A stretch of DNA of 64,000 nt from JAJCZZ01 sp964569085 (GCA_964569085.1 CAZMTA010000015.1:1-64000); one strand, 5' to 3'. Positions 31,683-41,518 are shown, numbered from the stretch's first letter. Notes: generated from the sequence alone by a model not told the origin. Made by a program: numbers and translations.

Positions 31683-34600
31683 ATGTCCCGACCGACCCTC
31701 CCCGTCCTCGCCTGCGCCGCCCTCCTGGCGGCCGCCGCGTCCCTCCCCGCCCCCCTGGCCGCCCAGGCCGACACCGTGGGCGCCTCCTCCGAGGACCTCC
31801 CCCTCCCGGTGGACCGGCGGCTCCCCCTGGAGCTGGACGAGGGGACGTGGATGAGCGTGGACGTCTCCCCCGACGGCCGGACGCTCGTCTTCGACCTCCT
31901 GGGCGACCTCTGGCTCCTCCCCGTGGAGGGCGGCCGCGCCGAGCGGCTCACCTCCGGCCTCGCCTTCGACGCCCAGCCCCGCTTCAGCCCCGACGGGGAG
32001 CGGATCGTCTTCACCTCCGACCGGAGCGGCGGGCAGAACGTCTGGGTCATGGCCGTGGACGGATCGGACACGATCCAGGTCAGCGAGGGCGAGGCGAACC
32101 GCGTCGAGTCCCCCGAGTGGACGCCCGACGGCCGCTACGTCGTGGGCTCCCTGGGCGGCTTCCGCGGCGGCGGCCTCCCGTCCCTCCACCTCTGGCACGT
32201 GGACGGCGGCTCCGGGGTGGAGCTCGTCGACGAGGACGGCGAGAAGCACCTGGGCGCGGCCTTCGGGCCCGACGGGCGCTGGATCTGGTACGCCCGGCGC
32301 CGCGGCGACTGGCAGTACAACGCCCAGCTCCCCCAGTACCAGCTCGCGGCCTACGACCGGGAGACCGGCGAGAGCTACACCCGCTCCTCGCGCTGGGGCT
32401 CGGGCTTCCGCCCCACCCTCTCGCCCGACGGCCGCTGGCTGGTCTACGGCACCCGGCACGACGCCGACACGGGGCTTCGCATCCGCGATCTCGACTCGGG
32501 CGAGGAGCGCTGGCTGGCCTACCCGGTCCAGAGCGACGACCAGGAGTCCCGGGCCACCCTGGACGTCCTCCCCGGCATGTCCTTCACCCCCGACTCCCGG
32601 GCGCTGGTGGCCTCCTGGGGCGGCAAGCTCTGGCGCGTGCCCGTGGGCGAGGACGGCGCGCCCGGCGAGGCCGAGGAGATCCCCTTCCGCATCCAGGACG
32701 AGCTGGCCGTGGGGCCCATCCTCGACTTCGACTTCCCCGTCGAGGACACCGAGACCTTCACCGTCCGCCAGATCCGGGATCCGGTCCCCTCGCCCGACGG
32801 CCGCCGCATCGCCTTCACCGCGCTGGACCGGCTGTACGTGGCCGACGCCGACGGGACGGACGTGCGCCGGGTCACCGACGCGGGGGTGAGCGAGCACTTC
32901 CCGGCGTGGTCGCCCGACGGGCGCACCCTGGCCTACACGACGTGGGAGGGCGACCGCGGCCACCTCTACCGGGTGGCGGCCTCCGGCGGCTCCCCGACCC
33001 GCCTGTCCTCCGAGGCGGGGATCTGGGTCCGGCCCGCGTGGTCGCCCGACGGCGAGCGCATCGTGGCGCTCCGCGGCTCGGCCGCCTCGTACCGGGAGAC
33101 CGCGGGCGGCTTCGGCGGCGCCTCCCCCCGCCCCACCGAGATCGTGTGGCTCCCCGCGTCGGGCGGGCCCTCCGACGCGACGCTGGTGGCGCCCACCGAC
33201 GGCCGCCACGCGCCCCACTTCGTGCGGGGCTCGGACCGCATCTTCCTCCACGACCGCTCCGACGACGTCCTGGTGAGCCTCCGCTGGGACGGCACGGACG
33301 AGCGCGAGCACGTGAAGGTGACCGGCCCGCGCCCGCCCAACTCCGACGAGGGGCTCGACCCGTCGCTCCTCCTCATGGCCCCCGAGGGCGATCAGGCCCT
33401 GGCCCTCATCGAGGGGCAGATCTTCACGGTCACCGTGCCGCTGGTGGGCGCCGAGGCCCCGACCATCAGCGTCGCCAACCCCGAGCGCGCGGCCTTCCCG
33501 GCGCGCCAGCTCACCGACATGGGCGGCGAGTTCCCGGTCTGGAGCGCCGACGGCTCGGCGGTCCACTGGGCGCTGGGCAACGCCTTCTTCCGCTACGACC
33601 TGGCCGCCGCCGACGCGGCGTTCGAGGCGGAGGAGGAGGCCGAGGCGGCCCGGGAGGCGGACGAAGCCGAGGAGGAGGACCCCGGAGAGGACGAGGAGGA
33701 GGGCGAGGACGAGCCGGCCTACACCCCCGACGAGGTCCGGGTGGTCATCCAGGCCCCCCGGGACATCCCCCGGGGCACCGTCGTGCTCCGCGGCGCCACG
33801 GTCCTGACCATGGCCGAGGAGGGCGGGGCCACCCCCGCCGTGGTCGAGGACGCCGACCTGGTGATCCGGGACAACCGCATCGTGGCCGTGGGTCCCACCG
33901 GCACCGTCGAGGTGCCCGCCGGCGCGGAGGTGCGGGACCTCCCGGGCCGGGTGATCGTGCCCGGGTTCGTCGACACCCACGCCCACATGCGCCCCTCCGG
34001 GGAGGTCCACCGCACCGACGTGTGGCCGTACCTGGCCAACCTCGCCTACGGCGTGACCACGACCCGCGACGCCCAGACCGGCACCTTCGACGTCCTCTCC
34101 TACGCCGACCAGGTGCGCGCCGGGACCCTCGTCGGCCCCCGGATCTACTCCACGGGCCGGGGCGTCTTCTGGCAGGACGACATCGACTCCCTGGAGAAGG
34201 CGCGGGACGTCCTGCGGAAGTACGCCGAGTACTTCGAGACCAAGACGCTCAAGATGTACGTCTCGGCGGCGCGGCAGGGACGGCAGCAGATCCTCATGGC
34301 GGCCCGGGAGATGGGGCTGATGCCCACCACAGAGGGCTCGCTGAACATCCGCCAGAACCTCACCGAGACGCTGGACGGCTATCCGGGGCTCGAGCACTCG
34401 CTCCCCATCTTCCCGGTCTACCGGGACGTGGTGGAGCTCTTCGCCGCCCAGCAGCGCACCTACACGCCCACCCTCCTGGTGACGTACGGAGGGCCGTGGG
34501 CGGAGAACTTCTTCTACGAGCGGGAGGACCCCCACGCCGACGCCAAGCTGCGGCGCTTCCTCCCCCACGAGGTGGTGGACGCCGCCTCGCGGCGCCGGGG

Positions 34601-35045
34601 CCAGTGGTTCCACGAGGACGAGTACGTCTTCCGGCGCCACGCCGAGTTCGTGCGGGAGCTGGTGGAGGCCGGCGGGAAGGCCGGCGTGGGCAGCCACGGC
34701 CAGCTCCAGGGCCTCGGGTACCACTGGGAGCTCTGGGCCATGGCGTCGGCGGACATGGATCCCATGGACGCCCTCCGCGTCGCCACGCTCCACGGCGCCG
34801 AGGCGCTGGGGCTCGAGGGCGACCTGGGGAGCGTGGAGCCCGGCAAGCTGGCCGATCTGGTCATCCTCGAGGCCGACCCCCGCCGCGATCTTCGCAACAC
34901 CACCCGCATCGAGTCGGTGATGATGAACGGGCGGCTCTACGACGCCGGCACGCTGGCGGAGACGTGGCCGCGCCAGCGCGAGATCGCGCCGCTCTGGTGG
35001 TGGGACGACGAGCCCGCGGACGTGCCGGGGCTGGAAGGCCGATGA
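31683..35045 (+). CDS. Secreted TolB-propeller / amidohydrolase fusion
   Basis: 1120 residues. A signal peptide (about 1-29, SLPAPLAAQA) is followed by an extended beta-propeller (about 50-650) with many SPDGR blade motifs. An acidic linker follows (about 645-680: AEEEAEAAREADEAEEE). The C-terminal amidohydrolase domain starts at RGATVLTMAEEGG. The metal site is HTHAHM with His766 and His768, and later His, Asp and Lys residues (GVGSHGQLQG; KLADLVILEADPRR at the end) support a metal-dependent TIM barrel. Such propeller-amidohydrolase proteins are commonly found in predators and peptide users; substrate unknown. ATG 31683 directly precedes the signal peptide. Confidence 0.9.
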   Translation: MSRPTLPVLACAALLAAAASLPAPLAAQADTVGASSEDLPLPVDRRLPLELDEGTWMSVDVSPDGRTLVFDLLGDLWLLPVEGGRAERLTSGLAFDAQPRFSPDGERIVFTSDRSGGQNVWVMAVDGSDTIQVSEGEANRVESPEWTPDGRYVVGSLGGFRGGGLPSLHLWHVDGGSGVELVDEDGEKHLGAAFGPDGRWIWYARRRGDWQYNAQLPQYQLAAYDRETGESYTRSSRWGSGFRPTLSPDGRWLVYGTRHDADTGLRIRDLDSGEERWLAYPVQSDDQESRATLDVLPGMSFTPDSRALVASWGGKLWRVPVGEDGAPGEAEEIPFRIQDELAVGPILDFDFPVEDTETFTVRQIRDPVPSPDGRRIAFTALDRLYVADADGTDVRRVTDAGVSEHFPAWSPDGRTLAYTTWEGDRGHLYRVAASGGSPTRLSSEAGIWVRPAWSPDGERIVALRGSAASYRETAGGFGGASPRPTEIVWLPASGGPSDATLVAPTDGRHAPHFVRGSDRIFLHDRSDDVLVSLRWDGTDEREHVKVTGPRPPNSDEGLDPSLLLMAPEGDQALALIEGQIFTVTVPLVGAEAPTISVANPERAAFPARQLTDMGGEFPVWSADGSAVHWALGNAFFRYDLAAADAAFEAEEEAEAAREADEAEEEDPGEDEEEGEDEPAYTPDEVRVVIQAPRDIPRGTVVLRGATVLTMAEEGGATPAVVEDADLVIRDNRIVAVGPTGTVEVPAGAEVRDLPGRVIVPGFVDTHAHMRPSGEVHRTDVWPYLANLAYGVTTTRDAQTGTFDVLSYADQVRAGTLVGPRIYSTGRGVFWQDDIDSLEKARDVLRKYAEYFETKTLKMYVSAARQGRQQILMAAREMGLMPTTEGSLNIRQNLTETLDGYPGLEHSLPIFPVYRDVVELFAAQQRTYTPTLLVTYGGPWAENFFYEREDPHADAKLRRFLPHEVVDAASRRRGQWFHEDEYVFRRHAEFVRELVEAGGKAGVGSHGQLQGLGYHWELWAMASADMDPMDALRVATLHGAEALGLEGDLGSVEPGKLADLVILEADPRRDLRNTTRIESVMMNGRLYDAGTLAETWPRQREIAPLWWWDDEPADVPGLEGR

Positions 35046-35425
35046 CGGGCCCCCAGGGTCCGGCGGGAGGCGTGCGCCCGGAAGAGGGCGCGTCCGGGGC
35101 GGGTGGCCCCCCTTCGGTGGGCGGGGACCGTCCAGACCCCGCCCCCCGCGGCTACGCCCACATCCGCGTCCTCCCGTGGGCCGCGGTGATCGCCGTGTGC
35201 CTCGGGCTGGTCCTCCTCCGCCTCCGGGACCGATGGACGGCGGCCCAGGAGGAGGGGATCCCCACGGCGGTGGTCCTGGTCCAGGGGGCGCTGGCCAACT
35301 GGTACCTGCTCCTCCCCATCCTGGTCGCGGTCGTGTTCCTCGTTCCCTGGATGCGGGACCTCACCGGGCCCTTCTGGGGCGAGGAGCGGAACGTCCAGGC
35401 CCCGGGGCTCGACGACAAGCCCTGA
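35042..35425 (+). CDS. Small two-span membrane protein
   Basis: 127 residues, ATGA-overlapped with the amidohydrolase. A hydrophilic, glycine/proline-rich N-terminus (1-40) is followed by two transmembrane segments: VLPWAAVIAVCLGLVLLRLR (about 44-63) and a second, ALANWYLLLPILVAVVFLVPW (about 83-103). The short tail ends GLDDKP. No family is recognised. Coupling to a secreted propeller-amidohydrolase suggests a linked envelope function, but this is position only. Real-gene confidence is good because of the 4-nt overlap and clean hydrophobic pattern. Confidence 0.65.
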   Translation: MTGPQGPAGGVRPEEGASGAGGPPSVGGDRPDPAPRGYAHIRVLPWAAVIAVCLGLVLLRLRDRWTAAQEEGIPTAVVLVQGALANWYLLLPILVAVVFLVPWMRDLTGPFWGEERNVQAPGLDDKP

Positions 35426-35449
35426 AGGCCGGCGCTCCGCCCGCTTCCC

Positions 35450-36028
35450 CTACGACTCCAGCGCCACCAGGAAGACCTGGTCCACCACGTGGACCACGCC
35501 GTTCGTGGCGTTCACGCTCCCGAGGATCCGGGCGCCGTTGACGTACGTCTCTCCGTCACGCTTCTCCACGTCTACGTAGTGCCCGCTGGCCTGGTAGAGC
35601 TGCTGGCCGTCGCGGAGCTGCTCCACCGTGAACTTCCCCGGCGAGGCGTGGGAGGAGATCACCTTGTACAGGAGGGGCTGGTTCTCGGCCTTCAGCAGGT
35701 CGTCCAGCGCGCCGTCCGGAAGGGCGTCGAAGGCGGCGTTCACCGGCGCGAAGACCGTGAGCGGTCCGGCGTTCACGAGGACGTTCTCCATCCCCGCGGC
35801 CTGGACGGCGGCCACCAGGGTGGTGTGGTCCTCGGAGCCCAGGGCGATGTTGAGGATGTTCGGCTCGGCGCTCGAGTCCTTGATGAACGCCTGGCCGCGG
35901 TTGGACGCCGAGCCCTCGGCGGCGGCCCGGGTCTGGGAGGCCTCGGGCGCGGCTTCGCCGGCGCAGGCGGCGGCCGCGGAGGCCAGGAGGAGGACGGTGA
36001 GGCGACGGATCGCCTGGGACGGGGACAT
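35450..36028 (-). CDS. Fasciclin-domain lipoprotein
   Basis: 192 residues from ATG 36028. MSPSQAIRRLTVLLLASAAAACAG is a lipoprotein signal with lipobox AAAC. The rest is a FAS1 domain: ILNIALGSEDHTTLVAAVQAAGMENVLVNAGPLTVFAPVNAAFDALP, DDLLKAENQPLLYKVISSHAS and NGARILGSVNATNGVVHVVDQVFL. Fasciclin domains mediate adhesion or exopolysaccharide contact. It stands alone on the minus strand. An AT-rich patch (about 36075-36115: GCGTT..., TCGGATTTTTGTGG) upstream probably holds its promoter. Confidence 0.9.
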   Translation of the reverse strand: MSPSQAIRRLTVLLLASAAAACAGEAAPEASQTRAAAEGSASNRGQAFIKDSSAEPNILNIALGSEDHTTLVAAVQAAGMENVLVNAGPLTVFAPVNAAFDALPDGALDDLLKAENQPLLYKVISSHASPGKFTVEQLRDGQQLYQASGHYVDVEKRDGETYVNGARILGSVNATNGVVHVVDQVFLVALES

Positions 36029-36183
36029 GATGGCTCCTGTGGTCGGGGGACGTCGCACGGTCACGGCTCCAATCTGCGCCGTTAAATGCGATGTCGATGT
36101 CGGATTTTTGTGGCCTCCGCGTGTGGTTCGATGGCGAAGCCCGCGTAGGGGCCTGCCCGACACCAGGTCCGGATTCGGGGCCG

Positions 36184-36210
36184 CCGGGCCCGGGGGTGCC
36201 CGGGGCCCGG
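36184..36210 (-). terminator. Strong GC hairpin after the permease gene
   Basis: CCGGGCCC (36184-36191) pairs with GGGCCCGG (36203-36210). It lies between the permease stop and the fasciclin gene promoter region on the same strand. There is no U-tract, so it may be a terminator or a processing hairpin. Confidence 0.35.
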
Positions 36211-36220
36211 TTCTCCCGCC

Positions 36221-38683
36221 CTACTCGGCCCGGAGGGCCCGGCTCGGGTCCACCCGGGCGGCCCGGAGGGCGGGGAGCCACGACGCCAACGCGGCCACGG
36301 CGGTGAGGGCCGCCGCCACCGCCAGGTACGTCCACGGGTCCACCGCGCTGACCTCGTACAGGAGCGCGCCCATGACCCGGGAGAGGCCGGCGGCGGCCAC
36401 GAGTCCCACCCCAACCCCGACCAGGGCCAGCGCGAGGCCCTGCCGGAGCACCATCGCCTGCACCGAGCCCCCGGTGGCCCCCAGAGCCATCCGCACCCCG
36501 AACTCCCGGGTCCGCTGGCTGACGACGTAGGAGACGACCCCGTAGATCCCCACCAGCCCCAGGAGGAGCGCGATTCCGGAAGCGGCGCCCAGCATGGTCA
36601 GGGTGAAGGAGGTCCGGGCGGTGGCCTGGCGGAAGACGGCGCGGAGCGTCCGCGGGTTGGCCAGGGGGACATGAGGGGTGAGCGCCCTCAGCTCCCGTCG
36701 CAGCACCGGCACGAGGGTCAGGGGGTCGCCCTGGGTCCGGACCACCAGGTCCTGGGCCCGGGAGGCGAAGAGCTCGCCGCCGGCCTCGCCCAGGGAGGGG
36801 AACCAGACCGACTCCGTGGGGGGCTGCTCCAGCCCGTACTGCCGGACGTCGTCGACCACCCCCACGATGGTGTACCAGTCCTCGTCGGGGGCGCCCCGGC
36901 GCAGCCGGCGGCCCACGGCGCTGGCGTCGGGCCACCACCGGTCCGCGAACGCCCGGCTCACCAGCACGGCCCGCCCCTCCTCTCCGCCGTCGCCGGGCTG
37001 GAAGCTCCGCCCTTCCACCACCCTCATCCCCATGGCCTCCACGAAGCCCGGACTGGCGGTGGGCTGGCTGGCGAACACCGGCAGCTCGTCCTCCCCCCTG
37101 GGGTGGTCCTCCACCTCGATCCCGCCGAAGGGGGCGCCTCCCGATCCCATGGGAATGCCGCTGGAGAAGCCGACGGCCTCGACGCCGGGCCGCTGCTCCA
37201 GGACGCGCCGCAGGGTCCGGAAGAGCTCCTCGGCCGCCGCCTCGTCGGCGATCTCGGCCCGGGGCACGATGACGCGGGCGGTCAGGGCGCCCTCGGACTC
37301 GAAGCCCGGGTCGGCCGCGCGGATGGCCAGGAAGCTCCGGACCATGAGGCCGGAGCCGACCAGGAGCACCAGGGCCAGCGCCACCTGGGCCACCACCAGC
37401 CCGTGGCGCAGCCGGTGGCGGCCGGGCCCGCCCGTGCCGCCTCGGCCTCCCCCGCCCTCCTTGAGCCGCGCCGCCACGTCGGTCTCGTCGAAGCGGAGGA
37501 GGGGGAAGAGCCCGAAGACGAGGGCGCACCCCAGCGCCACCAGGCTGGTGAAGGCCAGCACCCGGGCGTCCATCCCCACCTCCGCCATCCGCGGGAGGTC
37601 CGCCGGGATGAGGCGGGCGGTGAGCCGGACCGCCCCGAAGGCCACCAGGAGGCCCAACGCCCCACCCGCCGCGGCCAGCGCGGCGCTCTCCCCCAGGAAG
37701 GTCCGGAGCACGTGGCCCCGCCCCGCCCCCACCGCCACCCGGAGGGCCAGCTCCCGCCGCCGCCCCTCGGCGCGCACGAGGAGCAGGTTGGCCACGTTGG
37801 CGCAGGCGATGAGGAGCACGAAGCCCACCGTGCCCAGGAGGATCCAGAGCGTCGTGCTCACGTCCCCGACCAGGGCGCTCTTCAGCGGCTCGATGCGCGC
37901 CTGCACGCTGGCCCGGTTCTGGAGGAAGTCCGCCTCGCCGTCGCCGGGGAACAGCTCCACCAGCCGGCCCAGCATGCTCGACGCCTCGGCCCGCACCGCC
38001 TCCAGGGAGCTTCCCTCGGCCACCCGCCCCACGCCCCCGGCGAAGAAGGAGGCCAGGGGCGCCTGGGCGGGATCGACCACCAGCGGCGTCCAGAAGCGGG
38101 CGTGCCGGTCCGGGAAGCCGAAGCCCGGGGGCATGACCCCCACGACCTCCCGGAGCGTGCCGCTCATGTCGACGGTGGTGCCCAGGACGGCGGGGTCGGC
38201 GCCGAAGCGGGTGCGCCAGAGGGCGTCGGAGAGGACCACCACGGGCGTGGCGCCGGGGAGGGCCTCGTCCCCCGTGAACGTCCGCCCCCGGGCGGCCGGG
38301 ACGCCCAGCGTGGTGAACCAGTCCGGCGTGACCTGGAGGCCGTCCACCCGCTCGGGCTGGCCCTCCACCACCAGGGTGGCAGCGGTCTCCGCGTGGAGGC
38401 CCACCGACGCCAGGGTGGCGGACCGGTCCCGGTAGAGGAGGTACAGGCCAGGGGACACGGGCAGCTCGTCCTGGCCGTCCCGCCCGAGGTGCTCCAGGGA
38501 GACGAGCTCTTCGGCGTCGGGGAACGGGAGGGGACGGAGGAGCACCCCGTCCACCAGGGTGAAGACCGCGGTGTTGGCCCCGATCCCCAGGGCGAGGGTC
38601 GCCACCGCCACCCCGGTGAACGCGGGGGCGCGCCGCAGCCGGCGCAGGGCGTGCACGAGGTCCCTCCAGAGCCCGCTCATCAT
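36221..38683 (-). CDS. ADOP/MacB-type ABC transporter permease
   Basis: 820 residues. ATG 38683 follows AAGGAGAGG. It begins MMSGLWRDLVHALRRLRRAP, AFTGVAVATLALGIGANTAVFTLVDGVLLRPLPFPD, the typical ADOP start with the first transmembrane helix. It has two MacB periplasmic core domains and two FtsX domains: LWILLGTVGFVLLIACANVANLLLVRAEGRRRELALRVAVGA in the middle and TSFTLTMLGAASGIALLLGLVGIYGVVSYVVSQRTREFGVRMALGA near the end. ADOP proteins are duplicated FtsX permeases of unknown substrate, abundant in Acidobacteria and Gemmatimonadota. No ATPase gene is next to it. Confidence 0.92.
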   Translation of the reverse strand: MMSGLWRDLVHALRRLRRAPAFTGVAVATLALGIGANTAVFTLVDGVLLRPLPFPDAEELVSLEHLGRDGQDELPVSPGLYLLYRDRSATLASVGLHAETAATLVVEGQPERVDGLQVTPDWFTTLGVPAARGRTFTGDEALPGATPVVVLSDALWRTRFGADPAVLGTTVDMSGTLREVVGVMPPGFGFPDRHARFWTPLVVDPAQAPLASFFAGGVGRVAEGSSLEAVRAEASSMLGRLVELFPGDGEADFLQNRASVQARIEPLKSALVGDVSTTLWILLGTVGFVLLIACANVANLLLVRAEGRRRELALRVAVGAGRGHVLRTFLGESAALAAAGGALGLLVAFGAVRLTARLIPADLPRMAEVGMDARVLAFTSLVALGCALVFGLFPLLRFDETDVAARLKEGGGGRGGTGGPGRHRLRHGLVVAQVALALVLLVGSGLMVRSFLAIRAADPGFESEGALTARVIVPRAEIADEAAAEELFRTLRRVLEQRPGVEAVGFSSGIPMGSGGAPFGGIEVEDHPRGEDELPVFASQPTASPGFVEAMGMRVVEGRSFQPGDGGEEGRAVLVSRAFADRWWPDASAVGRRLRRGAPDEDWYTIVGVVDDVRQYGLEQPPTESVWFPSLGEAGGELFASRAQDLVVRTQGDPLTLVPVLRRELRALTPHVPLANPRTLRAVFRQATARTSFTLTMLGAASGIALLLGLVGIYGVVSYVVSQRTREFGVRMALGATGGSVQAMVLRQGLALALVGVGVGLVAAAGLSRVMGALLYEVSAVDPWTYLAVAAALTAVAALASWLPALRAARVDPSRALRAE

Positions 38684-38890
38684 CGTCGTCCTCTCCTTGC
38701 CTGGCCCGGGGCGCCCCCGCCCGGAGACGGGGGACCGGATCCGGCCGGGAGGCCGGGTCCACGTCCTTGGAGCGCCGGCCCCGGCGGAGGGTTGCCCCGG
38801 CCGCCCGCCGGGGCGTGGGGTCGCGTGGCGCCTAGCGTGCAGATATTCTCGGTCCGCAGCGTCGGATTCCACCCCCCCGCCCGGGTGCCC

Positions 38891-40138
38891 ATGAAGACCA
38901 GCCTCGTCCTGGATCACGAGCCCGTCGCCGACGGCGGCTACCTGGTGCACGCCCTCCTCCGGGTGGAGGGGCACCTCCCCGAGGACGCCCGGCGCCCCGC
39001 CCTCGACCTGGCCCTGGTCCTGGATGCCTCCGGCTCCATGGGACGCCGGAAGTTCGCCGCCGCCCGGGAGGCGGCGGCCTCCTTCATCGAGCGCCTCGAC
39101 GCCCAGGACCAGGTGGGCGTGGTGAGCTACGACGACGGGGTGCGGGTCGTGGCCCCCATGGCCGGTGCGCCCGCCCACGAAGGCCTGGCCGAGCTGATCC
39201 GGTCGCTGGAGGCCGGAGGCAACACGAACCTCTCCGACGGATGGCTGGAGGGGGTCGAGCTCCTGCGCCGGCACCGACGCGAAGCCGGCGTGCACCGGGT
39301 GCTGGTCCTCACCGACGGGCACGCCAACGTGGGGATCACCGACCCCGAGGAGCTGGCCGGCCTGGCCGCCGAGGTCGCCGCCGAGGGCGTGTCCACCTCC
39401 GCCATCGGCTTCGGGACCGCCTACGACCAGGACCTCCTGGGCGCGCTCGCCGACGCCGGGACCGGGGAGCTGTGGCACGTGGAGAAGGCGGAGCACCTCG
39501 GGGCGGTCCTGGACGCGGAGCTCGCCTCCATGGCCCGCCTCGTGGCCCGGAACCTCAAGCTGTACGTCCACCCGGACCGCCACGTGGACGCCGCCAAGGT
39601 GGTCCACGGCTACCCGCACGAGACCCGGGGCGACGTGCTCCGCGTGGACGTGGGCAGCCTGCGGGCCGGGACCCCCCTGAAGATCCTCCTCCGCTTCCTG
39701 GTGTCCCCGGACGTGGCCGGCGAGGCCCACGTGGCCACCCTCACCCTGGAGGCGCAGCTCCGGCGGGACGGCGAGGTGGAGGCCCACACCGTGGACCTCC
39801 CCATCACCTTCCACCCCCGGGCCGGAGGGAAGGTGGCCCCCGAGGTCCGACGGGAGCTCCTCCTGGTGGACGGCGCCCGGGCCCGCATGGAGCTCCTCGA
39901 CGCCGAGGACGCCGAGGCCCGCGCCCCGGTGCGGAGCTCCCTCGAGGAGCTGGTGGAGCGGGGCCGCGCCATGGGGGACGACCACCCCGAGATCGCCGAG
40001 GAGCTGACCGACCTGGAGGCGGCCACGGAGCTGGCCCGGGGAGAGGACATCAGCGAGGAGGACCGGCGCTACCTCCGGGCCTGCGCCCGGGCGCTCCGCC
40101 AGGGACGGACGGACAAGCTGGAGCGGTTCCGGCGCTGA
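38891..40138 (+). CDS. VWA-domain protein, copy 2
   Basis: 415 residues, a paralogue of the protein at 1643-2908. It has the same start (MKTSLVLDHEPVADGGYLVH) and the same MIDAS spacing: D45-A-S47-G-S49, Thr112 and Asp142. It also shares the motif KLYVHPDRHVDAAKVVHGYPH (copy 1: QVFIHPDRHADAAKVLHEYP). The C-terminus differs: a helical arm ending SEEDRRYLRACARALRQGRTDKLERF. Two copies about 36 kb apart with conserved spacing point to ancient duplication and a shared, MIDAS-dependent role. No membrane or secretion signal is visible. Intergenic 38684-38890 holds a TAGCGT box (38833-38838) and AT-rich AGATATTCTC. Confidence 0.85.
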   Translation: MKTSLVLDHEPVADGGYLVHALLRVEGHLPEDARRPALDLALVLDASGSMGRRKFAAAREAAASFIERLDAQDQVGVVSYDDGVRVVAPMAGAPAHEGLAELIRSLEAGGNTNLSDGWLEGVELLRRHRREAGVHRVLVLTDGHANVGITDPEELAGLAAEVAAEGVSTSAIGFGTAYDQDLLGALADAGTGELWHVEKAEHLGAVLDAELASMARLVARNLKLYVHPDRHVDAAKVVHGYPHETRGDVLRVDVGSLRAGTPLKILLRFLVSPDVAGEAHVATLTLEAQLRRDGEVEAHTVDLPITFHPRAGGKVAPEVRRELLLVDGARARMELLDAEDAEARAPVRSSLEELVERGRAMGDDHPEIAEELTDLEAATELARGEDISEEDRRYLRACARALRQGRTDKLERFRR

Positions 40139-40234
40139 GCGCACCCCGGGGGGCCTCGCGTCGGCCGGGGATCCCTTCCTAGACTGTCCCCGGCTTCGCA
40201 CTTTCGGTTCCCCGAGTCCTGGAAGGAGAGACCC

Positions 40235-41431
40235 ATGGCCCTCCCGGCATCGCGTTCCGTCCGCCGCACCCGCGCCGCCCTCCGCCTCGCGGCGCCGCCG
40301 ACCGCCTTCGTGGCGGTCCTCGCCCTGGCCTTCTCCGGGCCCCCGGCGCTGGCCGCGCAGGAAGGCCCCGTCCTGGAGGCCGGCTTCCGCCACGCCTGCC
40401 TCCTGGAGGCCGACGGCGCCCTGTCGTGCTGGGGCACGAACCGCTCCGGAGAGCTCGGGGACGGCACCGACACCCTCCGGGCCCGCCCGGTCTCCCCGTC
40501 CGCCGAGGCCACCTTCCGGACCGTGACCGCGGGGCAGCACCTGACCTGCGCCCTGGGCGACGACGGGCGGGCGTGGTGCTGGGGCCTCAACGTCTACGGA
40601 CAGGTGGGCGACGGCACGACGGCGAGCCGGAGCGTCCCCACCCGCGTCTCCTCGGACGAGGACTTCGACGACGTGTCCGCCGGGACCGACCACGCGTGCG
40701 CCGCTTCCGACGGCGAAGTCTGGTGCTGGGGCAACAACGGCATGGGGCAGCTCGGCGACGGCACCCGGGAGCGACGCGCCACGCCGGTGCGCGTGCCCGG
40801 GGTGGAGGACGTGGTCCAGGTGGCCGCCGGGGGCCAGCACACCTGCGCCCTGGACGACGACGGGGACGTGTGGTGCTGGGGCTCCAACACCGACGGCGAG
40901 CTGGGACGGGGGACGCGGCAGGGCGTCTTCCCCGACGCCGGCCCCGTGGAGACCGACGAGGAGCTCGAGGACCTGCGGGCCGGGCGGGGCCACACCTGCG
41001 GCCTCGACGACGACGGCCAGGCGTGGTGCTGGGGCCTGAACGTCCACGGGCAGCTCGGCGACGGCACCGACTCGGCCCGGGCGGTGCCCACCCCGGTGGC
41101 CGGGGACCACGAGCTCGTCGCCCTCTCCGCCGGCATGGCCCACACGTGCGGGCTCACCGAGGAGGGAGCGGCGCTCTGCTGGGGCTTCAACGCCGCGGGC
41201 CAGCTCGGCGACGGCACGCTGACCACCCGCCTCGAGCCGGTGCCCGTGGCCGGGGACCACGCCTTCCGGGCGCTCGCCGCCGGGGACTACCACACCTGCG
41301 GCCTGACCACCGGTGGAGAGGTCCTCTGCTGGGGGCTCCGCACCGAGGCCGGGCTGGGGGACACGGAGGGGGAGGCCCTCCGGCTGAGGCCCACCCCGTT
41401 CCCGACCTCCGGCGAGGGCGCCGGGGGCTGA
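40235..41431 (+). CDS. Secreted RCC1-repeat protein
   Basis: 398 residues. The signal peptide (about 1-42, PPALAAQE) leads into seven RCC1-like blades, each ending with CWGxNxxGQLGDGT-type loops (CWGTNRSGELGDGT, CWGLNVYGQVGDGT, CWGNNGMGQLGDGT, then four more). Paired Cys per blade (xTCAL...CWG) suggest disulphides, consistent with export. RCC1 repeats form a seven-bladed propeller used for binding. In bacteria these are secreted proteins of unknown target. The upstream GGAAGGAGAGACCC is a good ribosome site. Confidence 0.9.
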   Translation: MALPASRSVRRTRAALRLAAPPTAFVAVLALAFSGPPALAAQEGPVLEAGFRHACLLEADGALSCWGTNRSGELGDGTDTLRARPVSPSAEATFRTVTAGQHLTCALGDDGRAWCWGLNVYGQVGDGTTASRSVPTRVSSDEDFDDVSAGTDHACAASDGEVWCWGNNGMGQLGDGTRERRATPVRVPGVEDVVQVAAGGQHTCALDDDGDVWCWGSNTDGELGRGTRQGVFPDAGPVETDEELEDLRAGRGHTCGLDDDGQAWCWGLNVHGQLGDGTDSARAVPTPVAGDHELVALSAGMAHTCGLTEEGAALCWGFNAAGQLGDGTLTTRLEPVPVAGDHAFRALAAGDYHTCGLTTGGEVLCWGLRTEAGLGDTEGEALRLRPTPFPTSGEGAGG

Positions 41432-41502
41432 CGGCGAGGGGGGGCCTCGCACGCCCGCGCGCGGGCGCGCGAAAAGCCAGTGGTGGCGCGGGTTCTCGAA
41501 AG

Positions 41503-41518
41503 TGGAACGATCCATGCT
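41503..41518 (+). promoter_or_regulatory. Sigma-54-like promoter candidate before the DUF4168-like gene
   Basis: TGGAACG-ATCC-ATGCT keeps GG (504-505) and GC (516-517) ten bases apart, the two invariant elements of sigma-54 promoters, but has ATGC in place of TTGC. It lies 50 nt before the ATG at 41568. It is weaker than the three others in this window. Confidence 0.4.

Noticed and set aside
38833..38838. TAGCGT box as a housekeeping promoter for the second VWA gene
   Set aside because: No -35-like hexamer lies 16-18 bp upstream, so it was only mentioned, not called.
36671..38890. Long plus-strand open frame running over the permease gene into the second VWA gene
   Set aside because: The part before 38891 is low-complexity shadow of the permease; the VWA paralogy sets the start at 38891.
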